64,000 bases of DNA, from assembly GCA_002104905.1 (NCBI GenBank), contig MCFE01000307.1:34076-98075 (forward strand). The letters run 5' to 3'. A program made the position numbers and the translations under genes. Positions 23,223 to 35,513 of the stretch are shown one piece after another (the stretch's first letter is position 1; each line of letters begins with the position of its first letter). Source of the DNA: Basidiobolus meristosporus CBS 931.73. Taxonomy: Eukaryota; Basidiobolomycota; Basidiobolomycetes; Basidiobolales; Basidiobolaceae. The notes below the pieces were generated by a model. It searched no databases. It saw only the letters and a list, made by a program, of their open reading frames with translations, and was not told the DNA's origin.

Positions 23223-23571
23223 TGTTGTAAGAGTCTTGGAGATATTGGAAGTGATTGGGAGAACAAGTAGATTATGTGGTTTTCACTTAATGATTTATTG
23301 ATTGTAAAAGTAGTATTTATACTTTTACCAAGTCTTGGCATAACAAACACGTAGAATAGGTTAAGGAAGGTCCCAAGAACATGTGTGCAAAGTTTGGGCT
23401 GTTTGGACAACTTTGAGAATTTTCATGTTCTGGGTACCTGGTATTTTGGTGAAAATATTCTAAGTAAATCCCGACAAGGAATTTGGTCAGTATTCTCTAG
23501 GATTTGAAGGTAATGATCTAAGTGACTAAGTTAGGTGAATATTTAGGTGGAATTACAAATTTTTTACAACA
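23223..23571 (-). repeat. 5' LTR of Copia-A1
   Basis: 349 bp. On the minus strand it carries TATAAATAC (23313-23321) followed by AATAAA (23294-23299), giving a plausible U3/R/U5 order. The TATA box lies in a perfect 9-bp inverted repeat (GTAAAAGTA ... TACTTTTAC). Confidence 0.93.
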
Positions 23572-26500
23572 GATGCTGCCACAAGAAAGGGGCCTCTGGG
23601 ATATTTTCATGGGAGAAGAATGCCCTCTTAAAAAAGTAGCAGAGGAAGCCTTAAAGTACCAGAAGAAAGAACAAAGTGCCTTTAACTGCATTTGCCTTAA
23701 TGTTAAAGACAAATTGCTAGTTCAATGCTCAAGAGCAAAAACTGCAAAGAATGCCTGGAAGGCATTAGAAGACACCTACCAGTCATGCTCAGCTGCTAAG
23801 AAAATATATCTGAGACAAAAATTCTTTACTACAAAGATGCTGCCAGGAGAAGAAATGAAAAATCTAACTAACACAATTACCCTGCTGGTGGATGAAATGG
23901 AATCTCTGGGTGTACCAACTACTGATGAGGATGTGATAGTTACCATTCTGAATAGCCTGACAGATAGGTTTCAGGGCCTTGTATCAGCTCTAAGGTCCAG
24001 AACCAAAGATTTGACCTTAAATTATGTAAACGGAAGGCTCCTGGATGAAGAATTATGAAAATCAAGTGCCAATAAGAAAGAAGAAGAAAATGCTTTAATT
24101 AGCAATGATAACCAACAAAGGAAGTACCCAAAACCCTACAAAGGCAATACCAACCTGTTTTGCAACTACTGCAAAAGGAAAGAACACACATCAGACTGGT
24201 GTCTCGAAAAGAAAGATAATCAGCAAAAGAAGCCTGAATAGGGATATGCTGCAACAAATAAAGATAGACTATTCATATCTGCACTAAATATGACCACAAA
24301 TAAGGATTCTCAGATGTGGTATATTGACTCTGGAGCTTCTCAACACTTCACACACCAAAAAGAGATTTTTATCCAGTATCTAGAAATTCCAATTGAGAAG
24401 GTTTTCATGGGTGACAATAGAAAACTTGATGCAGTGGCAGAAGAAACTATTCAAGTAAACCTAAGAAGCAGTGAAGGAAGCCATACACTGACCTTTAAAG
24501 AAGTTCTCTAAGTACCAGAAATAACCAAGAACCTACTATCTGTAAGCAAGACCACTGCAGAAGGACTTAGTTTCAGCTTTGACAACTCTGGATGCAATAT
24601 CACTGATTAAAATGGTGCCCATATTGCTTTGGGTGTCAGAGATCAGAATCTATACAAGTTGACTTATATTCCATCATATTTGGAAGCCCATATAAGCAAC
24701 CTAAATGAAGAAACACCTATGCTTTTTGCACAGGAGATTTGGGCACATCAATTTTGATTATTTGCACAAAATGATTGCAGCTCAGCTAATTTCTGGAGTA
24801 AAAATTGATCCCCCAGCTAATTTGGAGCACTGTGAAGCCTGCATATATGGGAAACAAGCCAGACAACCGTTCAAGAGCTCTGGGCTGATCAAAACTAAGA
24901 AAAAATTAGTTCTGATTCACTTAAATCTGTGTTGACCTATGCAAACTTTATCCTTAGGCAGAATGAAGTATTTAAACACTTTTATTGATGATTATACAAG
25001 ATACACATGGGCCTACTTAATGGAGAGAAAGGAAGAAGCTCTGTCTAAGCTCAGGGAGTTTAAAGCCACTGTAGCGAGAGAAACTGGTGAAAAAATCAAG
25101 AAAATGTGCTCTGACAATGGTGAAGAATATACCTCAAAACTCTTCATCCACTTCTGCAAGATTCATGGGATAAAGCAAGAGACTACTGTACCATACTTCC
25201 CACAGCAAAATGGAATTACAGAATGTGCAAACCAATCAATAACTCATATGGCAAGATCTATGATAAATGATCAAAAGTTATCCTATGATTTTTGGGCAGA
25301 ATCAGTTGCCATAGGTCTATACCTTACAATAGGAGTTTTAACAGAGTACCTTGTAATTTTACTCCATTTGAGGCATGGTTTTGGTACAGACCAAGTGCAG
25401 AATATCTAAAAATATTTGGGTGTACAGCATATGCTAAGAAACTGCCCCAAAATCAGTCAAAATATGAGCCAAAAAGTGTAAAATGCATATTTTGGGCTGC
25501 TGCAATGAGAGTAAGGCATACAGACTGTACAATACCAAAGCAAAGAAGCTACTAAAGTCTAGGGATGAGTTGTTTGATGAAAATTCAAAATTTCACCAAC
25601 AATGACATCAGATGATGACAAAAATCTGGTCTAAAGTCAACTAATTGTCAGATTTGAATCAGAGCAAAGCAATGACAGTATTTTTGCTCCAGAAGGCCTT
25701 TACAACAGTAGTTCAGCCTGAATCAGTACCCAGGAATATTCCAGAAGTGAGCATTCCAGTATCTAATGCCCAGAGTTCTTACCAGACAATAAATTCCCCA
25801 AATTACTATATCAATGAGGGTAAAAACTTGGCCTATGCCTATTCAGTCCATATTGATGAGCCCCAGACTGTACAAGAGGCCCTGAATAGCCCTCAGACAA
25901 AGTTTTGGAGATCTGCAATGACTGAGGAATATCAGGCTCTGATGCAAAATCCAACTTGGGACTTAGTCAAATTACCAATCATCTAAAAATCAATTGAATG
26001 CAGATGGGTCTTTAAGACAAAGTATAAGGCTGATGGTACAGTTGAAAGATACAAAGCAATACTTGTGGCCAAACAATACTCTCAAACAAAAGGACTTGAC
26101 TATACTGAGATCTTTGCACCTGTTGCCAAATTTAATTCCATCAGATTGGCTATTGCAGCATGCATATGTTTTTTATTCCTCAAAGGATGTAAAAACAGCA
26201 CTTTTGAATGAGGAACTTGATGAGCTTGTGTATATGGACCAGCCTGATGGGCTTGTTGACCAAGATAACCCCCATTTGGTCTGCAAGCTTAAAAAGTCTC
26301 TATATGGTCTCAAACAATACTAAGAGCCTGGAATTGCAAGATAGACTCTTAGTTGAAATCCTTGAGCTTCAAAAGAAGTAATACTGACTATAGTATATAC
26401 TCTAAGCCAGATAGAGCAAATCCAGTTCTATTAGCTCAATACGTAGATGATCTTATTATAGTTGTAAATAACCTAACAACATTTGAAGAGACTAAATCCA

Positions 26501-27502
26501 GCCTATCTAAGGAGTTCAAGATGTCCAATCTAGGAGAACTCAGTTACTACATGGGATTAAGTTCTCAATAGATAGAGGTACTCAGACTATCACCCTAAGC
26601 CAATCAAAGTATATTCAGGATATACTAAAAAAGTACCAAATGGAAGACTGTAAACCAGCAGCTACCCCAATGGAGACAAACCTTGACATGGTCAAAACTG
26701 AACAAAATCAAGAGAGCTTGGTGCCAACTGAAAGCCCTGACTTTCCTTGGATCTGATCATAGTGCAGCAGTTAAGCAGATTTTTAGATGCCTAAAAAGTA
26801 CTGCAAATATCTGCCTATGATACACTTATAAGGATTCAGAACAGGATCTTGTGGGATACTCTGATGCTGATTGGGGACACAATGTGGAAGACAGATGATC
26901 CGCTATAAGATACACCTTTCTTTACTGTAAAGGAGCAATTTCACTGAATTCAAGAAAGCAACCAACCATAGCAGTTTCTACCACAGAGGCAGAATATATG
27001 GCAGCCTGTGATGCTACAAAAGAAGCAATGTGGCTAAGAAAGCTTTTTACAGGTTTAGGCCTTTGTCAAAAAACGCCTATTACTTTACTTCAAGATAATC
27101 AAGGATGTATACAATTAGGTAGAAATCCAACTTTTAGTGCTAGAACTAAGCACATAGATATTAGACATCATTTCATATGTGAAGCTATGGAGAATAACTT
27201 AGTTAGCTTAGTTTACTGTCCTCCAGATCAAATGATTGCAAACATATTTACCCAACCATTAGCTAGAGACAAGTTTGAATATCTTAGGTCAAAATTAGGA
27301 CTAGTTGGTATGAGCATTTAGATGAGTGGGAGTGTTGTAAAAGCTTGCAATTCCACCTAAATACTCACTTAAATTGGCCACCTAAATCATTACCTTCAAA
27401 TCCTAGTGATTACTAACCAAATTCCTTGTTGGGATTTACTTGGAATATTTTCACCAAAATATTAGCTACCCATAACATGCAAATACTTAAAGTTGTCCAA
27501 AC

Positions 27503-27850
27503 TGTTGTAAGAGTCTTGGAGATATTGGAAATGATTTGGAGAACAAGTAGATTATGTTGTTTTCACTTAATGATTTATTGAATGTAAAAGTAGTATTTAT
27601 ACTTTTACATGGTCTTGGCATTACAAACACATAGAATAGGTTAAGGAAGGTCCCAAGTACATGTGTGCAAAGTGTGGGGCTGTTTGGACAACTTTGAGAA
27701 TTTTCATGTTCTGGGTACCTGGTATTTTGGTGAAATATTCTAAGTAAATCCCAACAAGTAATTTGGTCAGTATTCTCTAGGATTTGAAGGTGATGATCTG
27801 AGTGACTAATTTAGGTGAATATTTAGGTGGAAATACATATTTTTACAACA
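27503..27850 (-). repeat. 3' LTR of Copia-A2
   Basis: 348 bp, TGTTGTAAGAGTC...TTTTTACAACA on the plus strand. It shares the GTAAAAGTAGTATTTATAC block with the other copies. Confidence 0.9.
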
Positions 27851-27861
27851 CTCCCACTCAG

Positions 27862-30800
27862 CTAAATGTTCATACCAACTAGTCCTAATTTTGACCTAAG
27901 ATATTCAAACTTGTCTCTAGCTAATGGTTGGGTAAATATGTCTGCAATCATATCATCTGTAGGACAGTAAACTAAGCTAACTAAGTTATTCTCCATAGCT
28001 TCACGTATGAAATGATGTCTAATATCTATGTGCTTGGTTCTAGCATGAAAAGTTGGATTTCTACTTAATTGTATACATCCTTGATTATCTTGAAATAAAG
28101 TAATAGGCGTTTTTTGACATAGGCCTAAATCTGTAAACAGCTTTCCAAACCACATTGCTTCTTTTGTAGCTTCACAGGTTGCCATATACTCTGCTTCTGT
28201 GGTAGAAAGTGCTACAGTTGGTTGCTTTCTTGAATTCCATGAAATTGCGCCTTTACAGTAAAGAAAGGTGTATCCTTTGGTGGATCTTCTGTCTTTTAAA
28301 TTTTGTCCCCAATCAGCATCAGAGTATCCCACAAGATCCTGTTCCAAATCCTTATAAGTGTATCTTTAGCAGATATCAGCAGTTCCATTTAGGTATCTAA
28401 ATATCTGCTTGACTGCTGCAATATGATCAGATCCATAGTTCTGATTATGTTTGCTGACAATTCCCACTGAATATGAGATATCTGGACGTGTTCCAAGCAT
28501 GATATACATCAGACTGCCAACCATAGATTGATAAGGAAAGTCAGGGCTTTCAGATGGCACCAAGCTCTCTTGATTTGGTTGAGTTTTGACCAAGCTAACG
28601 TTTGTCTCCATTGGGGTGGCTGCCGGTTTACAGTCTTCCATTTTGTACTTCTTTAGTATATCTTGAATATACTTGGATTGGCTTAGGGTGATAGTCTGGG
28701 TACTTCTGTCTATAGAGAACTTAATCCCTAAGTAGTAACTAAGTTCTCCTAGATTGGACATCTTGAACTCCTTAGATATGCTGGATTTAGTCTCTTCCAA
28801 TGTTTCTAGGTTATTGGCAGCTATAATAAGATCATCCACATATAGAGTTAATAGAACTGGATTTGCTCTATCTGGCTTATAGTATATACTATAGTCAGTA
28901 TTACTTCTTTTGAAACTCAAAGATTCCAAATAAGGATCTATCTTGCAATTCCGGGCTCCTGGTGATTGTTTGAGACCATATAGTGACTTTTTAAGCTTGC
29001 AGACCAAATGGGGGTTATCTTGGTCAACAAACCCATCAGGATGGTTCATATACACGTCCTCATCAAGTTCTCCATTCAAAAATGCAGTTTTTACATCCAT
29101 TTGATGAATAAAAAACTTATATTTGGCTGCAATAGCCAATATTATTCTGATGGATTTAAACTTGGCTACCAGTGCAAAGGACTCAGTATAGTCAAGTCCT
29201 TTTTTTTGAGAGTATCCTTTAGCTACAAGTCTTGCTTTGTATCTTTCAGTTGTACCATCAGCCTTTTACTTTGTCTTGAAGACCCATCTGCATCCAATTG
29301 ATTTTTGGTTGATTGGTAATTGGACTAAGTCCCAAGTTTGATTTTCCATCAGGGCCTGATATTCCTCAGTCATTGCAGATCTCCAAAACTTTGTCTGAGG
29401 GCTGTTTAGGGCCTCTTTTACAGTTTGGGGTTCATCAATATGGACTGAATAGGCATAGGCTAAGTTTGTACCCTCATTGATATAGTAATTTGGGCTATTT
29501 CTTGTCCAATTTGATCTCTGGGTATTTGATACTGGAATGATCACTTCTGGTATATTCCTGGGCACTGATTCTGGCTGAACCATGGTTGTAGAGTCCTCTG
29601 GAGTGAAAAAATTTTCATTGTTTTGCTCTGATTCAATCCTGACAATTGGTGGACCTGAGATCGGATTTTTGTCATCATCTGATGTCATTTTTTGTGAGAA
29701 TTTTGAATTTTCATCAAACAACACATCCCTGGACTTGATCAACTTCTTTGCTTTGGTATTGTAGAGTCTGTATGCCTTACTCTCATTGCAGTATCCTAAA
29801 AATATGCATTTTACACTTTTTGGTTCAAATTTTGACTGATTTCTGGCCAGTTTTTTGGCATATGCTGTACACCCAAATATTCGTAGATGCTATGCTCTTG
29901 GTCTGTATCCATACCATGCTTCAAATGGAGTAGAATCACAAAGTATTCTGTTATAACTCCTATTTTAAGGTATACAGCAGTGGCAACTGATTCCACCCAA
30001 AAATCATAGGATAATTTTTGATCATGGATCATAGATCTTACCATATCAATTATTGATCTGTTAGCTTGTCCTGCTACTTCATTTTGCTGTGGGGAGTATG
30101 GTCCAGTAGTCTCTTGCTTTATCCCATGAATTTTGGAGAAGTGGATGAAGAGTTTTGAGGTATATTCTCCACCATTGTCAGAGCGTATTTTCTTGATTTT
30201 TTCACCAGTTTCTCCCTCCGCAATGGCTTTAAACTCCCTGAACTTAGACAGAGCTTCTTCCTTTCTCTCCATGAAGTAGACCCATGTGTATCTTGTATCA
30301 TCATCAATAAAAGTGATTAAATACCTCGTCCCACCCAAGGATAAATTTTGCATAGGTCCACACAGATCTGAGTGAATTAAATATAATTTTTTCTTAGTTT
30401 TGATTAGCCCAGAGCTCTTGAACGGTTGTCTGGCTTGTTTCCCATATATGCAGGCTTCACAGTGCTTCAAATTAGCTGGGGGATCAATTTTCACTCCAGA
30501 AATTAGCTGATCTTTGATCATTTTACGCAAATAATCAAATCTGATGTGTCCATATCTCCTATGCCAAAGCATTGATGTTTCTTCATTTAAGTTACTTATA
30601 TTAGCTTCCAGATATGATGGAATATAAGTCAACTTGTATGGATTCTGATCTCTGATGCCCAAAGCAATATGAGCACCATTTTGATCAGTGATCCTGCATC
30701 CAGAATTGTCAAAACTGAAACTGAGTCCTTCTGCTGTGGCCTTGCTTACAGAGAGTAGGTTCTTGGCTATTTCTGGTACATAGAGTACTTCTTTAAAGGT

Positions 30801-31831
30801 CAGTGTATGACTTCCTTCACTGCTTCTAAGGTTTACTTGGATAGTTCCTTCTCCCACTGCATCAAGTGTTCTATCGTCACCCATGAAAACCTTCTTAATT
30901 GGAATTTCTTGATATTGGGTAAAAAGTTCTTTTTGGTGTGTAAAGTGTTGAGAAGCTCCAGAGTCAATGTACCACGTCTGAGAATCCTTGTTTGTGGTCA
31001 TATTTAGTGCAGATATGAATAGTCTATCTTCAGTTGTTGCAGCATTTTCATATTCAGGCTTCTTTTGCTGATAATCTCTCTTTTTGAGACACTGGTCTGA
31101 TGTGTGTCCATTCCTTTTGCAGTAGTTGCAAAATAGATTGCTGTTGCCTTTGTAGGGTCTTGGGTACCTCCTTTGTTGGTTATCATTGCTTATTAAAGCA
31201 TCTTCTTCTTCCTTCTTATTAGCACTTGATTTTCTTAATTCTTCATCCAGGAGCCTTCCATATAGGTAATTTAAGGTCAAATCTTCAGTTCTGGACTCTA
31301 AGGCTGATACAAGGCCCCAAAACTTGTCTGTCAGGCTATTCAGGAGGGTAACTATCACATCCTCATCAGTAGTTGGTATGCCCATAGATTCTATCTCATC
31401 TACCAGCAGGGTAATTCTGTTAATTAGATTTTCATTTCTTCTCCTGGCAGCATCTTTGTAGTAAAGAATTTCTGTCTCAGATACATCTTCTTGGCAGCTG
31501 AACATGACTGATAGGTGTCTTCTAATGCTTTCCAGGCATTCTTTGCCGTTTTTGCTTGTGAGCATTGAATTAGCAATTTGTCCTTGACATTAAGGCAAAT
31601 GCAGTTAAAGGCACTTTGTTCTTTCTTCTGGTACTTTAAGGCTTCCTCTCCCACATTTTTAGGAGGGCATTCTTCTCCCATGACAATATCCCAAAGGCCT
31701 CTTTCTTGTAGCAGCATCTTCATCTTCACCTTCCACACTTGGTAGTTAGATCCATCCAACTTTTCAGCAGAGGGGAAAATTCCAGTAATAGCAGTAGTAG
31801 ACATTGTCAAGAGTGACAGCTTGGGGCTCAT
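27862..31831 (-). pseudogene. gag-pol pseudogene of Copia-A2
   Basis: Same domain order as Copia-A1. Breaks: a one-base loss at about 31430 in gag, loss of T in a T-run at about 29965 in integrase, and further frame changes at about 29270 and 28365. The protease (YIDSGASQHF), integrase core, YVDD reverse transcriptase and RNase H blocks are all still readable. The lesions differ from those of Copia-A1, so each copy decayed on its own. Confidence 0.88.
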
Positions 31832-31835
31832 AACC

Positions 31836-32184
31836 TGTTGTAAGAGTCTTGGAGATATTGGAAGTGATTTGGAGAACAAGTAGATTATGTGGTTTTCACT
31901 AAATGATTTATTGAATTTAAAAGTAGTATTTATACTTTTACCTGGTATTGGAGTAATAAACACATAGAATAGGTTAAGGAAGGTCCCAAGAACATGTGTG
32001 CAAAGTGTGGGGCTGTTTGGACAACTTTGAGAATTTTCATGTTCTGGGTACCTGGTATTTTGGTGAAATATTCTAAGTAAATCCCAACAAGGAATTTGGT
32101 CAGTATTCTCTAGGATTTGAAGGTGATGATCTGAGTGACTAAGTTAGGTGAATATTTAGGTGGAAATACAAATTTTTTACCACA
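31836..32184 (-). repeat. 5' LTR of Copia-A2
   Basis: 349 bp. The primer-site sequence CTTGGGGCTCATAACC (plus strand) precedes it directly. It ends at the duplicated caaac. Confidence 0.9.
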
Positions 32185-33651
32185 CAAACAGCCTCAAACT
32201 TTGCAGACATGCTCTTAGGACCTTCCCAAGCCTATTCTACATGTTTGTTTGCAAAGACTATGTAAAAGTATAAACATTACATTACATTCAATGAATCATT
32301 AAGTGAAAAACAAATAATATACTTATCCTCCCAAATCACTTCCAATATCAGCAGGACTCTTGCAACAATTTGTACCCTTAGTGATATAGTGATTGGGGCT
32401 ATTTCTAGTCTGGTTGGATCATCTGGTTGGTGATACTGGAATGATCACTTCTGGGATATTCCTGGGGACCACTTCATACTGAACCACAACTGCAGCATTG
32501 TGTGGAGTGCAAAAATCATCATTGTCTTGCTCTGATCAATACTGACTTTTGGTGGACTTAAGAACAGAAGTTCATCATCATTGGTTGTCATTTTCTGAAA
32601 GAAGTTTGAATTTTCTTCAATCAATACATCCCTGGACTTGATCAACTCCCTTTCTATGGTATTGTAGAGTCTCTCTGTCTTACACTCATTGCAGTTGCCC
32701 CAAAAATGCATTTTACACTTTTTGGCTTAAATATTGACTGATTTCTGGGCAGTAGCCAGGCATATGCTGTGCCTCCAAGAATTCTATATCTTGGCACTTA
32801 GTCTGAATTTGTATCAGGTCACCAAATGGAATAGAGTTACAAAGCACTTTGCTATAACTCCTATTTTTGAGTTACAGAGCAGTAGCATCTGATTCCATCC
32901 AAACATCTTAAAGTCAATACAGTTCATGGATCCTAGATCTTGCCATATCAGCTATTGATCTATTTGCACATTGTTATACTCCACTTTGCTATGGGGAGTA
33001 TAGTACAGTGGTTTCTTGCTTCATCCCAAGAATTTTTTGGAAGTGGATGAAGAGTTTTGATATATATTCTCTGCCACTGTCAATGCATTTTTTCTTGATT
33101 GCACCATTAGTTTCTCTTTCTAGCATGAGTTTAAGCTCCTTGAACTTAGACAGAGCTTCTTCCTTTATGTGCAAGAAGTAGACTCATGTATATCTTGTAT
33201 AATCATCAATAATAATGATAAAATACTTTGTTCCACTAATGAATAGATTGTGCAAAAGTCCACACCAATCTGAGTAACTTAGATTAAGTTTTTCTTAGTT
33301 TTAATTTACCCAGAGCTCTTGAGTAGCTGTCTAGCTTGTTTCCAATATATGCAGGCTTCACAGAGCTTCCAATTTGCTGAGAGAGTAATTTTTACTCCTG
33401 CTATTAGATGATCTTTGATTATTTTGCACAGATAGTATATATATATCCATATCTTCTGTGCCAAAGCATTATTGCTCCTTATTTTAAGCAGCTGATATTA
33501 ACATCCTGATATGCTGAGTTGTAGGTCAGCTTGTATAGATTCTGCTCTCTATTACCCAAAGTGATACCAGCTCCGTTTTGATCAGTTATCCTGCATTTAG
33601 AATTGTCAAACTGAAGCTGAGCCCTTCTGCTGTGGCCTGACTTACAGATAG

Positions 33652-34859
33652 TGTTGTAAGAGTCTTGGAGATATTGGAAGTGATTGCAAGGACAAGCAGA
33701 TCATATAGTTTTCACTCAATGATTCATTGACAGTAAAAGTAGTTATATATATTTACATGATCTTGGCATAACAAACATGTAAAATAGGCTAGGAATGTCC
33801 TAAGAACAGGTGTGGAAAGTTTGGGGCTGTTTGGACAACTTTCAGAATTCTCATGTTCTGAGTATCTGATGTTGTGATGAAAATATTCCAAGTAAATCCC
33901 ACAAAGTATTTGGTCAGTGTTCCCTAGGATTTGTGGGTTATAATCCAAGTGACTAAGTTGGGTGAATATTTAGGTGGATTTACAAACTTTTACAACACTC
34001 CCACTCAGCTAAATGTTCATACTGCCTAGTCCTAATTTCTGTTGTAAAAGTTTGTAATTCAACCTAAATATTCACCTAACTTAGTCACTTAGATTAGTAT
34101 CCTCAAATCCTAGAAAATACTGACCAAATTCCTTGATGGGATTTACTTGGAATATTTGCACCAAAATACCAGGTACAAAGAACATGAGAATTCTCAAAGT
34201 TGTCCAAACAGCCCCAAACTTTGCACACATGTTTGTGGTACCTTCCTTAACCTATTCTATGTGTTTGTAATGCCAAGAGCATGTAAAAGTATAAGACTAC
34301 TTTTACATTCAGTAAATAATAAAGTGAAAACCTCATAATCTACTTGTTCTCCTAGATCACTTCTAATATCTCCACAACTCTTACAACAGAATCCTCATCT
34401 TCACCTTCCACACTTAGTAGTTAAATCCATCCAACTTTTTGGCAGAGGGGAAAACTCTAGTAATAGCAGTATTAGACAATGCAGAGAGTGACAGCTTGGG
34501 GCTCATAACCTGTTGTAAGAGTCTTGCAGATATTTGCTGTGACTGGGAAGATAGATTGATCATGTGGTTTTCATACAATGATATTTTGAAAGTAAAAGTA
34601 GTTTTTATACTATAACATGGGCATGGCATAAGAAACACGTAACATAGGTTTAGGAAGGTCTCATGAGCATGTATGCAAAGTTTGGGGCTGTTTGGACAAC
34701 TTTGAGAATTTTCATGTTCTGGGTACCTGGTATTTTGGTGAAAATATTCTAAGTAAATCCCAGCAAGGAACTTGGTCAGTATTCTCTAAGATTTGAGGAT
34801 AATGATCTAAGTGACTAAGTTAGGTGAATATTTAGGTGGAATTACAAATTTTTACAACA
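33652..34859 (-). mobile_element. internally deleted Copia-A element with a solo LTR inside
   Basis: 3' LTR 33652-33997, then 42 bp of the 3' internal end, a plus-strand LTR at 34040-34388, about 120 bp of gag start plus primer site, and the 5' LTR 34511-34859. Almost all of gag-pol is gone. The flanking 5-mers gatag and gttag differ at one base and are likely the target duplication, placing its insertion inside Copia-Y. Confidence 0.75.
34040..34388 (+). repeat. solo Copia-A LTR inside the deleted element
   Basis: 349 bp in plus orientation, TGTTGTAAAAGTTTG...CTCTTACAACA. It is flanked by atttc and gaatc, so no target duplication remains. Confidence 0.8.
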
Positions 34860-34927
34860 GTTAGAGCTTATTTTTCTTAATTCTTCATGTAGGAGCCTTG
34901 TATACATGTTACTCAAGACTCATAGCC

Positions 34928-35275
34928 TGCTGTAGTAGTCTTGATGATACTGGAAATGATTGGGAGAGCAAGTTAATTATGTGACTTTCACTTAATGATT
35001 CACAGAATGTAGAAGCTGTATTTATACTCTTACATAGTCTTTGCATAATGCCACATAGATTAGGTTTAGGAAGCTCCCAACAATATGTGTGCAAAGTTGG
35101 GGGCTCTTTGGACAACTTTGAGAATTTTCATTTCCTAGGTACTGAGTATTTGGGTGAAGATATTGTAAGTAAATCCTAAAAAGGAATTAGGTTTGTATTC
35201 TCTATGATCTGTGGATAATTAGCAAAGTGACCAAGTTGAGTGAATGTTTAGGTGGAATTACAAATTTTTACAACA
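34928..35275 (-). repeat. Copia-A LTR shared by two remnants
   Basis: 348 bp. At its low-coordinate side is a decayed primer site (AGACTCATAGCC) and gag, marking it as a 5' LTR of Copia-Y. At its high side is the 3' internal end of another element, marking it as a 3' LTR of Copia-X. One LTR thus serves two tandem elements. Confidence 0.75.
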
Positions 35276-35513
35276 CACCATTCAACTAAATTTTCATAAT
35301 GACTAGTCCTAATTTTGACCTAAGATATTCAAATTTGTCTCTAGATAATGGTCCAGTAAGTATGTCTGCAATCATTTTATTTGTACAACAGTAAGCTAAG
35401 CAGACCAAGCTATTCTGTTTAGCTTCACATACAAAATGATGTCAAATATTTTTATGCTCAGTTCTAGCATAAAAAGATGGATTTCTACCAAATTGTGTAT
35501 ATCCCTAATTATC
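35276..35513 (-). mobile_element. Copia-X: 3' terminal remnant of a Copia-A element
   Basis: About 235 bp matching the RNase H C-terminal end and 3' internal end of Copia-A (minus strand), with stops. It is cut off at the left end of the CACTA element. Confidence 0.75.

Larger units (their letters stand above)
18888..23571 (-). mobile_element. Copia-A1: full-length, recently inserted Ty1/copia element
   Basis: 4684-bp element on the minus strand with two 349-bp LTRs and the 5-bp target duplication gatgc (18883-18887 and 23572-23576). The LTRs differ at two positions by eye, so insertion is recent. It lies in the gag gene of Copia-A0. It has all structural parts (LTRs, primer site, polypurine tract TGAGTGGGA next to the 3' LTR), but the coding frame has three lesions. 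Confidence 0.95.
18770..27321 (+). pseudogene. gag-pol pseudogene of Copia-A0 (split by an insertion)
   Basis: Coding remnants are 18770-18887 and 23577-27321. In order one sees the gag UBN2-like region, the zinc knuckle, protease (YIDSGASQHF at about 24320), the GAG-pre-integrase region, integrase, reverse transcriptase (YVDD at about 26440) and RNase H to TAG at 27321. In-frame stops and frameshifts occur throughout, for example just before the zinc knuckle at about 24056, at about 24600 and at about 25985. It is the most decayed of the large copies in this nest and cannot make a full protein. Confidence 0.85.
27503..32184 (-). mobile_element. Copia-A2: full-length Ty1/copia element inserted in the LTR of Copia-A0
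   Basis: 4682 bp, minus strand, target duplication caaac (27498-27502 and 32185-32189). Its LTRs differ at about 17 positions by eye, so it is older than Copia-A1 though of the same family. The 5' LTR outer end is mutated (ACCACA for ACAACA). Confidence 0.93.
18417..32367 (+). mobile_element. Copia-A0: outer, degenerate Ty1/copia element with two nested insertions
   Basis: Plus-strand element with 5' LTR 18417-18765, decayed gag-pol and a 3' LTR beginning at 27333. It is split twice by minus-strand members of its own family: at 18888-23571 inside gag and at 27503-32184 inside the 3' LTR. Both insertions duplicated 5 bp of it (gatgc, caaac), so they postdate it. Its own flanks (aaacc left, atttg right) do not match; on the right it abuts another Copia-A remnant directly. 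Many stop codons make it non-coding. Confidence 0.9.
27333..32367 (+). repeat. 3' LTR of Copia-A0, split by Copia-A2
   Basis: LTR sequence 27333-27502 resumes at 32190 (after the duplicated caaac) and ends TTGCAACA at 32367. Polypurine-like GATGAGTGGGAG precedes it. It is clearly diverged from the 5' LTR, as expected for an old element. Confidence 0.85.
32368..34927 (-). mobile_element. Copia-Y: old truncated Copia-A remnant
   Basis: Minus-strand pol fragments (linker between integrase and reverse transcriptase at about 32390-32700; integrase at about 32860-33240; pre-integrase to about 33650). After an inserted deleted element there is a short gag piece at 34861-34915. Diverged, with many stops and internal deletions. 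Its left end is cut off at the junction with Copia-A0, and its 5' LTR is the shared LTR at 34928-35275. Confidence 0.7.
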
